A stretch of DNA of 64,000 nt from Gluconacetobacter liquefaciens (GTDB lineage Bacteria > Pseudomonadota > Alphaproteobacteria > Acetobacterales > Acetobacteraceae). The position numbers were made by a program, and so were the translations under genes. Of the stretch, positions 48,010 to 56,997 are shown in pieces (position 1 is the stretch's first letter; every line of letters begins with the position of its first letter). The notes under the pieces are model-generated. The model saw only the letters and a program-made list of their open reading frames with translations. It was not told the DNA's origin and did no database searches. The DNA is taken from NCBI RefSeq assembly GCF_003350405.1, contig NZ_QQAW01000013.1, positions 1 through 64,000 of the forward strand, in the 5' to 3' direction.

Positions 48010-49074
48010 ATGTCCCACACAGCCCTGATCGTCGGTGCCACCGGAATCGTCGGCCAGAACCTGGCCAACCGCCTGGTCGCGGAAGGCTGGACCGTCCACG
48101 GTCTGGCGCGCCGCACCGCCACCCTGCCCACGACCGTGCTGCCCGTCACCGCCGACGTGCTGGATGCCCCCTCCCTGCGCCCGGCGCTGGCCGGCCTCCG
48201 GCCCAGCCATGTGTTCTTCACCACCTGGTCCCGCCGCGCGACCGAAGCCGAGAACTGCGCCGTCAACAGCGCCATGCTGCGCAACGTCTTCGCGGCCCTG
48301 CCGGCCCCGGACGCCCTGATCCACGGCAGCCTCGTCACCGGCCTCAAACATTATCTCGGCCCGTTCGAGGCCTATGCCAAAGGCCCCCTGCCCCAGACGC
48401 CCTTCCGCGAGACCATGCCCCGGCTCGACGTCGAGAATTTCTATTACGATCAGGAAGACGCCCTGTTCGAAGCCGCGGCCCGACACGGGTTCTCCTGGAG
48501 CGTCCACCGCCCGCACACGATCATCGGCCACGCCATCGGCAACGTGATGAACATGGGCTCCACACTGGCCGTCTATGCCAGCATCTGCCGCGAAACCGGC
48601 CGACCGTTCGTCTTCCCCGGCTCGCCCACGCAATGGAACGGCCTGACCGACGTGACCGACGCCCGCCAACTGGCCAGCCAGATCCACTGGGCCGCCACCA
48701 CTCCCGCCGGCCGCGATCAGGCCTTCAACATCGTCAATGGCGACGTCTTCCGCTGGAACTGGCTGTGGCCGCAGCTTGCCGCCTGGTTCGGCATCCCGGC
48801 CGCCCCCTATCCCGGCCACGCCACGTCGCTTGAGAACGTCCTGTCCGCCGACGCCGCCCTCTGGGCCGACATCGCGGCCCGGCACGGACTGCGCGAAAAC
48901 GCGCTCGATCGCCTGGCCTCCCCCTGGCACACCGACGCCGATCTCGGCCGCCCGATCGAATGCGTGACCGACATGAGCAAGAGCCGCACCCTCGGCTTCA
49001 CCGCCTACCAGACCACGCCGGAATCCTTCTTCGACCTGTTCGAAATCTTGCGGGCCCAGCGCTATATTCCCTGA
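48010..49074 (+). CDS. SDR oxidoreductase, PRISE (progesterone 5-beta-reductase/iridoid synthase-like) type
   Basis: 354 residues from ATG 48010 (GAGAG upstream). Cofactor motif LIVGATGIVGQNL, the family segment ENFYYDQEDALFE with the catalytic Tyr, and WSVHRPHTIIGHA. PRISE enzymes reduce activated C=C bonds of enones with NADPH. Control by the divergent HxlR regulator suggests induction by an electrophile or quinone-like compound; that is inference. Its stop is followed at once by a deleted family 3 repeat. Confidence 0.88.
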   Translation: MSHTALIVGATGIVGQNLANRLVAEGWTVHGLARRTATLPTTVLPVTADVLDAPSLRPALAGLRPSHVFFTTWSRRATEAENCAVNSAMLRNVFAALPAPDALIHGSLVTGLKHYLGPFEAYAKGPLPQTPFRETMPRLDVENFYYDQEDALFEAAARHGFSWSVHRPHTIIGHAIGNVMNMGSTLAVYASICRETGRPFVFPGSPTQWNGLTDVTDARQLASQIHWAATTPAGRDQAFNIVNGDVFRWNWLWPQLAAWFGIPAAPYPGHATSLENVLSADAALWADIAARHGLRENALDRLASPWHTDADLGRPIECVTDMSKSRTLGFTAYQTTPESFFDLFEILRAQRYIP

Positions 49075-49076
49075 AA

Positions 49077-49138
49077 GCCCGACCAAAGACGCGGGCTGGC
49101 GACGCGCGTCCTCTTCAGCACATATTTCGGTCAGGCCC
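49077..49138. repeat. MITE-like element, family 3, internally deleted copy
   Basis: 62 bp consisting of both ends only: GCCCGACCAAAGACGCGGGC at one side and ATATTTCGGTCAGGCCCC at the other, matching the termini of 24882-25045. It sits 2 bases after the reductase stop. Confidence 0.6.
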
Positions 49139-49216
49139 CAAGCCCGTCCCTTGACCCGGCCGCCCTGGCGGTGAACCGTTCCCCGACCAGTTCAAGCGAA
49201 GGGAGCAGCACGCGCC

Positions 49217-50368
49217 ATGAAACCGGAAATCGAGGGCCTGACCCGCAGAACGCTGCTCGCCGCCGCCGCCACCATCCCGCTGTCACGGCAGGCCGTGGCA
49301 GCGACGGCAGCGGCCCCTGTCCTCTCCGTCGCCGCCATTGCGCCCTTCCTGTGCAGCGGTGTCGCGGTCACGCCGGACGAGACGATCTTTCTCGGCATGC
49401 CGCGCTTTCCCGGCAACGAAGCGACATTTTCGGTCGGCCGGGTCGCGCCTGACGGCACTGTCCATCCCTTCCCTGGAGGAAGCTGGAACGACTGGAAACC
49501 GGGCCAGGACGGCAGCGCCGCCTTCGTGATGGTCAACGCCATCCATCTCTTCGCCGACGGCACGCTCTGGGCGGTCGACCAGGGCGCCCCACCGGGCCAG
49601 TCTCCCGAACCCGGCGCCCAGAAACTGGTGCAGCTCGACACGACATCCGGCGCCGTCCTGCGCGTCCTGCGCTTCCCCGAGGACATCATGCCCCCCGGCG
49701 CGCAGTTCAACGACCTGCGCATCCACGGCGACCTGCTGTTCGCCACCGACAGCGGGCTGGGCGGCATCGTCATCCACAATCTGAAAACCGGCCGCACGCT
49801 GCGCCGCCTCTCCGCGCACCCGCTGCTGCGCAACGACGCCACCCACATCCACAAGGGCGGCGGCGGCCGCATCCTCCAGGACGCCCAGGGCAACCGCCCG
49901 CAGGTGCAGAGCGACGATATCGAAATCGACGCCGACGGTACATGGTTCTATTTCGCCGTCCCTGCCGGCCCGCTGAAGAAAATCCGCGTCGCCGACCTGC
50001 TGGACGACCGCAAATCGGATATCGACCTCGCCGCCCTGGTGCAGGTCGCCGCCGAAATCCCCAGCATCGGGGGCACCTGCATCGACACGCTGGGCAATAT
50101 CTACCTCTCCGACGGCGAAAACGCCCGCATCGTCATCCTCTCCCCCGACGGCCGGCGCACGACGCTGGTGCAGGACCCGCGCCTGATCTCGCCCGACGCC
50201 CTGTTCATCGACCGCAAGCGCACGCTCTATGTGCCCTGCTCGCAGATCGAAAAGCTCGCCATGTTCAATGGCGGAACCGACGGCACCCACGCCCCCTTCC
50301 TCGTCCTGTCCCTTCCCCTGCCCGAACAACTCGGCGCGCTGCGCCTGGGCGCCGCCGTCGAAGGATAA
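49217..50368 (+). CDS. Tat-exported major royal jelly protein-like beta-propeller
   Basis: 383 residues. Twin-arginine signal TRRTLLAAAATIPLSRQAVA near residues 9-28. The rest has the repeat pattern of the MRJP/yellow and SMP-30-type propellers (LWAVDQGAP, VQLDTTSGAVLRVLRFP, AQFNDLRIHGDLLFATDSG, GTWFYFAVPAGPLKKI). Probably a periplasmic sugar-acid or quinone-metabolite binding protein or enzyme. It is followed after 5 bases by an exported hydrolase, so the two form an operon. Confidence 0.82.
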   Translation: MKPEIEGLTRRTLLAAAATIPLSRQAVAATAAAPVLSVAAIAPFLCSGVAVTPDETIFLGMPRFPGNEATFSVGRVAPDGTVHPFPGGSWNDWKPGQDGSAAFVMVNAIHLFADGTLWAVDQGAPPGQSPEPGAQKLVQLDTTSGAVLRVLRFPEDIMPPGAQFNDLRIHGDLLFATDSGLGGIVIHNLKTGRTLRRLSAHPLLRNDATHIHKGGGGRILQDAQGNRPQVQSDDIEIDADGTWFYFAVPAGPLKKIRVADLLDDRKSDIDLAALVQVAAEIPSIGGTCIDTLGNIYLSDGENARIVILSPDGRRTTLVQDPRLISPDALFIDRKRTLYVPCSQIEKLAMFNGGTDGTHAPFLVLSLPLPEQLGALRLGAAVEG

Positions 50369-50373
50369 GCCCC

Positions 50374-51414
50374 ATGCCGCTCCGCGTCCGCCACATCGCA
50401 GCCGCCGCCCTGTGCGGCACCTTTCTCGCCGTCGGAGCGCCGGCCCCTGCCGCGGAGCCGGGCGGCAACAGCGGTCCGTCCTACGGGCCCGAACTGCAAG
50501 GCTTCGCCTATCCCTGGCCAGTCGGGCAATTCACCTTCACCTCCCAGCGCCAGCCGCTGACGATGGCCTATCTCGATGTCCCGGCCCTCCACCCCAACGG
50601 GCAGGTCGCGGTCCTGCTGCACGGCAAGAATTTCTGCGCCGCGACCTGGGAAGGCACGATCCGCTTCCTGACCGCCCACGGCTACCGCGTCATCGCGCCG
50701 GACCAGATCGGCTTCTGCAAATCCAGCAAACCGCGCGCCTATCAGTTCAGTTTTCCGCAACTGGCCCACAACACGCACGACCTGCTGGCCCATCTCGGCG
50801 TGCAGAAGGCGGTGCTGATCGGCCACTCCACCGGCGGCATGCTCGCCATCCGCTACGCCCTGATGTACCCGCGCGAGCTGACGCACCTGGTACTGGTCGA
50901 TCCGATCGGCCTGGAAGACTGGTTGCAGAAAGGCGTTCCCTACCGCACCGTCGACGACTGGTACCGCGCGGAACGCGGCAAGACCGCCGCCCAGATCCGT
51001 GCTTACGAAAAACGAGTCTATTACGCCGATGAATGGCGCCCCGATTACGAAAAATGGGCCCAGATGCTGGCCGGCATGTATCGCGGCCCCGGCAGCGACG
51101 ACGTCGCCTGGAACTCCGCCCTGCTCTACGACATGATCATCACCCAGCCGGTGGTCCACGACCTGCCCGACCTCAGGGTCCCCACCCTGCTGATGATCGG
51201 CGACAAGGACATCACCGCCATCGGCAGCGACGCCGCCCCACCCACCATCCGCGCCACGCTGGGCCACTACCCCCAACTGGGCAAGGACGCCGCCGCTGCC
51301 ATCCCCGGCGCGAAACTGGTGGAATTCCCCACGCTGGGCCACTCGCCGCAGATGCAGGACCCGAACGCCTTCCACACAGCGCTCCTGGCAGGGCTGAGCA
51401 CCCCACTCCCCTGA
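50374..51414 (+). CDS. Exported alpha/beta hydrolase
   Basis: 346 residues; AAGGA lies upstream of ATG 50374. A signal peptide (about 1-27) precedes the hydrolase fold. Oxyanion-hole region LLHGKNFCAATWEG, nucleophile elbow GHSTGG with S152, a later Asp in MIGDKDITA and His in TLGHSPQMQ complete a triad. The QIGFCKSSKP segment fits the epoxide/haloalkane hydrolase-like subgroup. Periplasmic esterase or lactonase is likely given the partner gene; substrate unknown. Confidence 0.88.
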   Translation: MPLRVRHIAAAALCGTFLAVGAPAPAAEPGGNSGPSYGPELQGFAYPWPVGQFTFTSQRQPLTMAYLDVPALHPNGQVAVLLHGKNFCAATWEGTIRFLTAHGYRVIAPDQIGFCKSSKPRAYQFSFPQLAHNTHDLLAHLGVQKAVLIGHSTGGMLAIRYALMYPRELTHLVLVDPIGLEDWLQKGVPYRTVDDWYRAERGKTAAQIRAYEKRVYYADEWRPDYEKWAQMLAGMYRGPGSDDVAWNSALLYDMIITQPVVHDLPDLRVPTLLMIGDKDITAIGSDAAPPTIRATLGHYPQLGKDAAAAIPGAKLVEFPTLGHSPQMQDPNAFHTALLAGLSTPLP

Positions 51415-51460
51415 TCCACGCAGGGCCATCGCGTGTCCCCAGCACAGGGCTCCCGACCAG

Positions 51461-51498
51461 ATCAAAGTTTTCTGGTTCTTTTTTCCAAAAAAGAACGA
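51461..51498. repeat. T/A-rich hairpin repeat, family 2, copy b
   Basis: ATCAAAGTTTTCTGGTTC, then TTTTTTCCAAAAAAGAACG. It is the inverted counterpart of copy c at 52898-52943; the two flank hflX. Confidence 0.7.
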
Positions 51499-51537
51499 CG
51501 GCTCCGGCCACGGCCCGATCCATGCTACAAACACGCG

Positions 51538-52896
51538 ATGGAAACCACACCCCCCGTTCCGCGCGCTGTCCTCGTCGGCATCCAGACCCCCGATATCGAC
51601 GACGTCGCCCACGAAGCCAGCCTTGAAGAGCTGGGCCGCCTGGTCAAGACGCTGGGTTACGAAGTCGTCGGCTCGGTCTCGCAGAAGCGCGAAGGCACCG
51701 GCGCCGCCTCCCTTCTGGGCGCCGGCAAGCTGGAGGAACTGGCGGCCCTGACCGGCGGCAGCGGCGTCGTCACCTCCATGGCCACGCCCCCGATGACCAA
51801 GGCCCGCAAGCGGTTCGAAACCACCCCCGACACCCCTCGGCCATCCAGCCCCGAACCCGATCCGGACGCACCGCCCCGGCCGGAATTCGTGATCGTCGAC
51901 CACGAACTCTCCCCCAGCCAGATCCGCAATCTCGAACGCGCCACCGGCGCCCAGGTGCTGGACCGCACCGGCGTGATCGTCGAGATCTTCCACCGCCACG
52001 CCAACACCCGCGAAGCGAAATTGCAGGTGGAGATGGCGCGCCTGAAATATGTCGCCCCACGCCTGCGGGAATCCGGCACCGGCGGCGGCCGCCAGCAGGG
52101 CCCCGGCGCCGGCGAAAGCCATCTCGACCTCGACCGCCGCAAGATCCGCGACCGCCTCGCGGAACTGAAAACCCAGCTCGAAGCCGTGCAGCGCGACAGC
52201 GACCAGCGCCGCTCCGCCCGCCGCGACCAGTTGCGCGTGGCCCTGGTCGGCTACACCAACGCCGGCAAATCCTCCCTGATGCGCGCCCTCACCGGCAGCC
52301 AGGTGCTGGTGCAGGATAAGCTCTTCGCCACCCTCGACACCACGGTCCGCACTCTCCAGCCCGAAACCCGCCCTCGGGTGCTCGTCTCCGACACGGTCGG
52401 CTTCATCAAGCAACTCCCCCACGATCTGGTCGCCTCGTTCCGCTCCACCCTCTCCGAGGCGCTGGAAGCCTCCCTGCTCCTCTTCGTGGTCGATGCGTCG
52501 GACCCGACCTACGAAGCGCAACTGGAGGTCAGCCGCAGCGTGCTGCGCGAAATCGGCGCCGACACGGTGCCCTCCCGCCTGGTCCTCAACAAGATGGACC
52601 GCGTGGACGCCACCCGCCGCGCCGCCCTGCTGGAAAAGCACCCCGACGCCATCATGCTCTCCGCCCACGCGCCGGAAGATGTCAGCGCCCTGCGCGAAAC
52701 CATCATCGCCTTCTTCGAAGCCGAGATGGTGGATGACGTCCTGGTCCTGCCCTACGCGAAACAGAAACTGATCGGCGAAATCTACGAAAGCGCCCGCGTG
52801 CTCTCCGAGGACCATGACGAGACCGGGCGCGTGCTCAAGGTGCGTGCCCTGCCCGGCGCCATGGCGCGGCTGCGGCGAAGCCTGGCCGCCGGGTAG
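51538..52896 (+). CDS. hflX: GTPase HflX
   Basis: 452 residues from ATG 51538; a longer frame to 51433 would translate the repeat. N-terminal HflX domain (EELGRLVKTLGYEVVGSVSQ, GAGKLEEL, PSQIRNLERATGAQVLDRTG), a charged coiled segment, then the G domain with P-loop GYTNAGKSSL, G2 FATLDTT, G3 DTVGFIKQLP and G4 NKMD. It splits stalled ribosomes under stress. An insertion of about 40 residues (Thr/Pro-rich, near residue 80-120) interrupts the N-terminal domain. Both sides of the gene carry family 2 repeats. Confidence 0.93.
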   Translation: METTPPVPRAVLVGIQTPDIDDVAHEASLEELGRLVKTLGYEVVGSVSQKREGTGAASLLGAGKLEELAALTGGSGVVTSMATPPMTKARKRFETTPDTPRPSSPEPDPDAPPRPEFVIVDHELSPSQIRNLERATGAQVLDRTGVIVEIFHRHANTREAKLQVEMARLKYVAPRLRESGTGGGRQQGPGAGESHLDLDRRKIRDRLAELKTQLEAVQRDSDQRRSARRDQLRVALVGYTNAGKSSLMRALTGSQVLVQDKLFATLDTTVRTLQPETRPRVLVSDTVGFIKQLPHDLVASFRSTLSEALEASLLLFVVDASDPTYEAQLEVSRSVLREIGADTVPSRLVLNKMDRVDATRRAALLEKHPDAIMLSAHAPEDVSALRETIIAFFEAEMVDDVLVLPYAKQKLIGEIYESARVLSEDHDETGRVLKVRALPGAMARLRRSLAAG

Positions 52897-52897
52897 G

Positions 52898-52943
52898 CGT
52901 TCTTTTTTTTAAAAAAAGAACCAAAAAACTTTGATTCGTTCAG
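52898..52943. repeat. T/A-rich hairpin repeat, family 2, copy c
   Basis: GTTCTTTTTTTTAAAAAAAGAAC palindrome followed by CAAAAAACTTTGATTCGTTC. It starts 2 bases after the hflX stop and lies before the convergent monooxygenase stop, so it could end both transcripts. Confidence 0.7.
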
Positions 52944-52950
52944 GATCAGT

Positions 52951-54417
52951 TCAGAGCACGCCGGACAGATAGGACTCCAGCCGCTCTTTCTCCGCCAGGG
53001 GCACCACTGCGCCCACATAGCCGTCTGGGCGCACGAGCATGTATTCTCCCGGTTCCAGACCCGGCACGCTGCCACGCAGCGCCCCGGCCGGGCCGACATC
53101 CCACACGCTCAGCCCGGCACGGGGCGCCACCGCAGGTGCCCCCTCCCCGACCAGCAGGGTCCAGTGCGGCCCGGCCAGCAGGTCGAACAACCGCCGCTCC
53201 TGCCCACCCGCGCCGCGCACCACCGCATCCGGCATCCGGTCACCCGCCCCGACGCGACGGCCATCCCCGGCCAGATCCAGCGCAAGGGACGACCCGCGAT
53301 ACCCCAGATCGAGCTGATGAACTTCCCGCCCCCGCCGCATGTCCCCCTGCCGGGCCTTCTCCAGCAACCCGGTCGCCAGACCCAGCATCCCGGCCGCGAC
53401 CGGCCGCCGCTCTTCCTCATAGGTCTCCAGCAACGCCGCCGGCGCGCCACCCAGCACGGCCGCCAGTTTCCAGCCCAGGTTATACGCATCCTGCACGCTG
53501 GTATTGAGCCCCTGTCCCCCCGTCGGCGGATGAATATGCGCGGCATCTCCCACAAGAAACACCTGCCCGACCCGATACCGGTCCGCGAGCCGCGCATTCA
53601 TCGCATAAGCCGACGCCCAACGAACCTCCCGCACCCGGACCACGCCCCCCGGCAGGCGCGCATCGACGAACGCCTGAAGACCACCGACCGAAAGATCGAC
53701 ATCCCCCTCGAACGCAACGGGCGCCTGAAGCTGGAACAGTTCGCCACCCGGCAGCGGGCAGAACCCCATCATCCGCGTCATGTCGCCATGGTTGAACCGG
53801 TGCCACACGGCCCGATCCAGGCCCTCCAACACGATATCGGCAACAATTGCCCGCACACCAAGGGTTTTCCCCGGAAAGCCGACCTGCATCTCGTGGCGGA
53901 CGAACGACCGCCCCCCATCGGCACCGACCAGATAACGGCAGCGGATCACCTCCGCCCCATCCTCACCCGCGACATGGGCCGTCACCCCAGCGCCGTCATC
54001 GGCAAAGGACGTCAGCCGTGTCCCATAGTCCGGGCGATGACCGAACGCCGCGAGCCGATCGCGCAGGATCGCCTCGGTCCGAAACTGCGGCACCATCAGG
54101 GGCGCACGATAGGGTTCGTCCACCGTCGCCGACGCGATCGTGATCTCCTGCACGTCATCCTGCGTGCCATCATCGCGATAGACGCGCTGCGCAGGATAAG
54201 GCCCTCCGGCAGCAGCCAGACGGTCGATGATGCCGAGATCCTCGAACACCTCCTGAGTACGCGGCTGGATACCCTTGCCGCGCGACCCCGCGAACGGCTC
54301 CGCCAACTGGTCGATCAGGCGAAACGCCACGCCACGACGGGCCAGATCGACCGCAAGCGTCAGCCCCGCCGCACCCGCGCCGCAAATCACAACGTCCGTG
54401 TCACGTGAAACAGTCAT
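52951..54417 (-). CDS. FAD-dependent aromatic-ring monooxygenase (PheA/TfdB type)
   Basis: 488 residues from ATG 54417, with GGAGGAAAG upstream. FAD motif VVICGAGAAGLTLAVDLARR, DG motif LVGADGGRSFVRHEMQ, and the GD motif VFLVGDAAHIHPPTGGQGLN. A C-terminal thioredoxin-like segment follows. Class A flavoprotein monooxygenases hydroxylate phenols and related aromatics with NAD(P)H and oxygen. The divergent MarR-family gene and operators suggest induction by an aromatic substrate. Confidence 0.88.
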   Translation of the reverse strand: MTVSRDTDVVICGAGAAGLTLAVDLARRGVAFRLIDQLAEPFAGSRGKGIQPRTQEVFEDLGIIDRLAAAGGPYPAQRVYRDDGTQDDVQEITIASATVDEPYRAPLMVPQFRTEAILRDRLAAFGHRPDYGTRLTSFADDGAGVTAHVAGEDGAEVIRCRYLVGADGGRSFVRHEMQVGFPGKTLGVRAIVADIVLEGLDRAVWHRFNHGDMTRMMGFCPLPGGELFQLQAPVAFEGDVDLSVGGLQAFVDARLPGGVVRVREVRWASAYAMNARLADRYRVGQVFLVGDAAHIHPPTGGQGLNTSVQDAYNLGWKLAAVLGGAPAALLETYEEERRPVAAGMLGLATGLLEKARQGDMRRGREVHQLDLGYRGSSLALDLAGDGRRVGAGDRMPDAVVRGAGGQERRLFDLLAGPHWTLLVGEGAPAVAPRAGLSVWDVGPAGALRGSVPGLEPGEYMLVRPDGYVGAVVPLAEKERLESYLSGVL

Positions 54418-54440
54418 TCTGCTTTCCTCCCGCACGAACA

Positions 54441-54457
54441 ATGTGCATCATGCACAT
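54441..54457. promoter_or_regulatory. MarR operator O1
   Basis: Perfect palindrome ATGTGCA-TCA-TGCACAT in the gap between the divergent monooxygenase and MarR genes, 24 bases from the monooxygenase start and 18 from the MarR start. Confidence 0.75.
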
Positions 54458-54475
54458 ATTAAGGAGCGTATCGGG

Positions 54476-54961
54476 ATGTCAAATAAAAAGGTGCATAATA
54501 CACATATCTGCGCACGCCTCCCCGCCCTGCATCGGGCACTGATCGAAATCGTCGGTGTCATCAACAAGCCGGAACGCGACGAAGCCCTGCTCAGGGCCGC
54601 CGGCCTGCCGCTTGAGCGCGCCCTGTTTCCGCTCCTGGTTCTGGTCGAGCGCCTGGGCCCGATCGGGGTGGTCGATCTTGCGGGCCGTGTCGGCCGCGAT
54701 CACACCACGGTCAGTCGCCAGATCGCGCGGCTGGCGGAACTGGGCCTGGTCACCCGCCACGGCGGCGCGACCGACCGCCGCGTGCGCGAGGCCACGATCA
54801 CCCCATCGGGCAAGGACGCGACCGACGCGATAGACCGCGCCCGTGCAACAATGGCCGTCGGGCTGTTCAAAGACTGGGACAAGGCCGATTTCGACCAGCT
54901 TGTCCGCCTCCTCGGCATGCTCGCCGAAGATATGACCAGGCCCCCCGAAAAAAACGCCTGA
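54476..54961 (+). CDS. MarR-family transcriptional regulator
   Basis: 161 residues from ATG 54476; AAGGAG lies 9 bases upstream. The winged helix covers about 50-120 (LFPLLVLVERLGPIGVVDLA, DHTTVSRQIARLAELGLVTR, DRRVREATITPSG). It is divergent from the flavin monooxygenase and two palindromic sites flank its start, so autorepression and repression of the monooxygenase are likely. Ligand unknown. Confidence 0.9.
   Translation: MSNKKVHNTHICARLPALHRALIEIVGVINKPERDEALLRAAGLPLERALFPLLVLVERLGPIGVVDLAGRVGRDHTTVSRQIARLAELGLVTRHGGATDRRVREATITPSGKDATDAIDRARATMAVGLFKDWDKADFDQLVRLLGMLAEDMTRPPEKNA
54489..54505. promoter_or_regulatory. MarR operator O2, inside the MarR coding start
   Basis: AGGTGCATAATACACAT matches O1 at 14 of 17 positions and lies over codons 5-10 of the regulator gene. 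Centre-to-centre distance from O1 is 48 bp. Confidence 0.6.
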
Positions 54962-54965
54962 AACA

Positions 54966-55030
54966 ACCGAATGGGGGTCAAGGGGTCCAGGACCCCTTGC
55001 GGGTCGAGGGCAGCGCCCTCGCCGTCCCTC
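54966..55030. repeat. GC-rich intergenic palindromic repeat, family 1, copy d
   Basis: GTCAAGGGGTCCAGGACCCCTTG-type palindrome and GAGGGCAGCGCCCTC hairpin, sharing order and motifs with copies a to c. It lies between convergent MarR and dihydroxyacetone kinase genes and touches the stop of the latter. Confidence 0.7.
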
Positions 55031-56669
55031 ACCCTCCCGGTATCAACGCCTCGAACAGCCGCGCAATCGCTTCGGCCCCCGGATCGGGCACATTGTCCAA
55101 CTGCCCGTCGGGGATATAGGATGCCCGCCCGGCTTCCGCCTTGCCCATCTTCGCCGTGGCATCGGCCCCGCCGCGCGCCGCGCGCACCACCTCGGCCCAT
55201 GCCGCGCCCGCATCCAGCGCCCGCACCGCCGGGATCAGCGCATCGAGCATCGTGCGGTCTCCTTCCCGCGCGCCGCCATAACGCTGCATCGCCGCGATGC
55301 CCTCCAGCAGCGCGGCTTCCCAGCGCGCCTGTTCGCTCCGCCCCGCCGTCGCAAACAGGATCGACAGCAGCGCCCCGCTCGACCCACCGGCATGGCGGGC
55401 CAGCAGGCGCCCCAGCGTCTGCATCAGCGCCTGCGGGTCGGCCAGCGGCAGCCGGTCCAGCGCACCGTCGATCACACGCGCCGTCTCGGCGAAGGTCGAA
55501 CCGGCGTCGCCATCGCCGATGCGCGCATCCAGCGCGTTCAGTGCCTCTTCATTCTCCAGCAGCACTTTCGCGCCACGCTGCACGGCATCCCGCAACGCCG
55601 GATTGTTCGAGGGCGCGGCAGCGAAAATATCCGGCAGGTCCGGTACGGCAATCACCGTCGGCTCCTGCCACGGCGCCATGCCCGTCCATGCCGTGGGTGC
55701 CACGTCGGCCTGCAACGAAGCCGCGATCTCGTCGGTCAGTTCCACCAGCGTGAGAGAAAACCCGTTCATGTCCAGCGCGGTCATGAACGGCGCGGGCCCG
55801 GCCACCAGCGCCACCCTGCGCGCCAGCGCGGTAGCGGCAAAGGCTTCCAGCAACAGCGACATCTCGATCACCGGCGTCGTGCCGAGATTGTTCAGCATCA
55901 GGGCATGGCGCGCCTCGCCCTCCGGCAGGGCCGCCAGCAGGGCGTCCGCCGCCAGCGTCATCAACCCGCCGGCATCGGCCAGCGCGATGCGCTTTGCCCC
56001 CGGCTCGCCATGAATACCCAGGCCCAGTTCGCCCTCGTCCGCCGCCAGACGGCTGGCATGGCCCTCGTCATAGGTGTCGCAATCGCTCAGCGACAGGCCG
56101 ATCGAGCGCGTGCGCGCCGCCACGTCGGCCGCGAATGCCGCCACCCGCTCCAGCGACGCCCCGCTTTCGGCCATGTGCCCGGCAGCCTTGTGTACGATCA
56201 CCGTGCCCGCGATGCCGCGCGCCTGCCGATGACCGGGCAGCGAGATATCGTCACCGACGATCACCATCTCCACCTTCAGCCCCAGCGCGCGCGCCTGCTC
56301 GGCCGCCAGCCCGAAATTCAGCCGGTCGCCGGTATAGTTCTTCACCACCAGCAGGCACCCGGCCTCGCCGGTCACGGCCAGAATACCCGCCAGAATCGCA
56401 TCCACACCCGGCGAGGCGAACAGCGACCCGCAGACCGCCGCCGTCAGCATCCCGCGTCCGACGAAGCCGGCATGGGCGGGCTCATGCCCCGAGCCGCCGC
56501 CGGAAATCACGGCAACCTTGCCCGCGCCCCGCTCCCAGTCCCGCCGCAGGATGACCTTGATATCGGGATAGCCGTCCAGGCGGCACAGATCCTTCCCGGC
56601 GGGCGAACGCAACAATCCTTCCAGCGCCTCTGGCACCAGACGTTCGCGCGTATTGAAGAATCTTTTCAT
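55029..56669 (-). CDS. dhaKL: Dihydroxyacetone kinase, fused DhaK-DhaL, ATP-dependent
   Basis: 546 residues from ATG 56669. N-terminal DhaK domain: AVISGGGSGHEPAHAGFVGRG, and the His in GLGIHGEPGAKR that binds the substrate covalently. C-terminal DhaL domain (about 350-546): ARIGDGDAGSTFAETARVI with the Mg-binding Asp residues and HAGGSSGALLS. It phosphorylates dihydroxyacetone to DHAP. Acetic acid bacteria form dihydroxyacetone from glycerol in the periplasm, so this gives re-entry into central metabolism. Frame extends to 56744 but the extra part is not family-like. Confidence 0.93.
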   Translation of the reverse strand: MKRFFNTRERLVPEALEGLLRSPAGKDLCRLDGYPDIKVILRRDWERGAGKVAVISGGGSGHEPAHAGFVGRGMLTAAVCGSLFASPGVDAILAGILAVTGEAGCLLVVKNYTGDRLNFGLAAEQARALGLKVEMVIVGDDISLPGHRQARGIAGTVIVHKAAGHMAESGASLERVAAFAADVAARTRSIGLSLSDCDTYDEGHASRLAADEGELGLGIHGEPGAKRIALADAGGLMTLAADALLAALPEGEARHALMLNNLGTTPVIEMSLLLEAFAATALARRVALVAGPAPFMTALDMNGFSLTLVELTDEIAASLQADVAPTAWTGMAPWQEPTVIAVPDLPDIFAAAPSNNPALRDAVQRGAKVLLENEEALNALDARIGDGDAGSTFAETARVIDGALDRLPLADPQALMQTLGRLLARHAGGSSGALLSILFATAGRSEQARWEAALLEGIAAMQRYGGAREGDRTMLDALIPAVRALDAGAAWAEVVRAARGGADATAKMGKAEAGRASYIPDGQLDNVPDPGAEAIARLFEALIPGG

Positions 56670-56889
56670 GCCTGAAAAGCCTTTCGTTCCGAGTTCCACC
56701 ACACACCTCGCGCCGATCCGGGCCGGCAGAGGGTCAGGGACCATAGGAAGGTCACCGGCTCAGGACAACGCCTCCCAGCCAGACCCGCCCCTGCACGCAT
56801 GACGGTAGACAGCACGGCACAGGAATGCCGGCGCAAACACGCCGCCCCCGTGCCAGACAAACGCCGGCGTCCCCACGCCGTTCCCTCAC

Positions 56890-56997
56890 GCAGCGGGGCC
56901 GGACACCGGAACGGAGCGCCCCCAATGGCCGCCCGCACCGAAGCGCAAGCAACGCGCGCCAGCTCGCCACCAGCGCGCATGTGCGGTCAGGCTGGTT
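56890..56997. repeat. MITE-like element, family 3, decayed copy
   Basis: Shares CGGAACGGAGCG, GCACCGAAGCGCA, AACGCGCG and the end GCATGTGCGGTCAGGCT with 24882-25045. The left end is not recognisable. Its right end overlaps the stop of the EamA gene at 56987. Confidence 0.6.

Noticed and set aside
51433-51537. Earlier hflX start
   Set aside because: The extension runs through the T/A-rich repeat and is not family-like.
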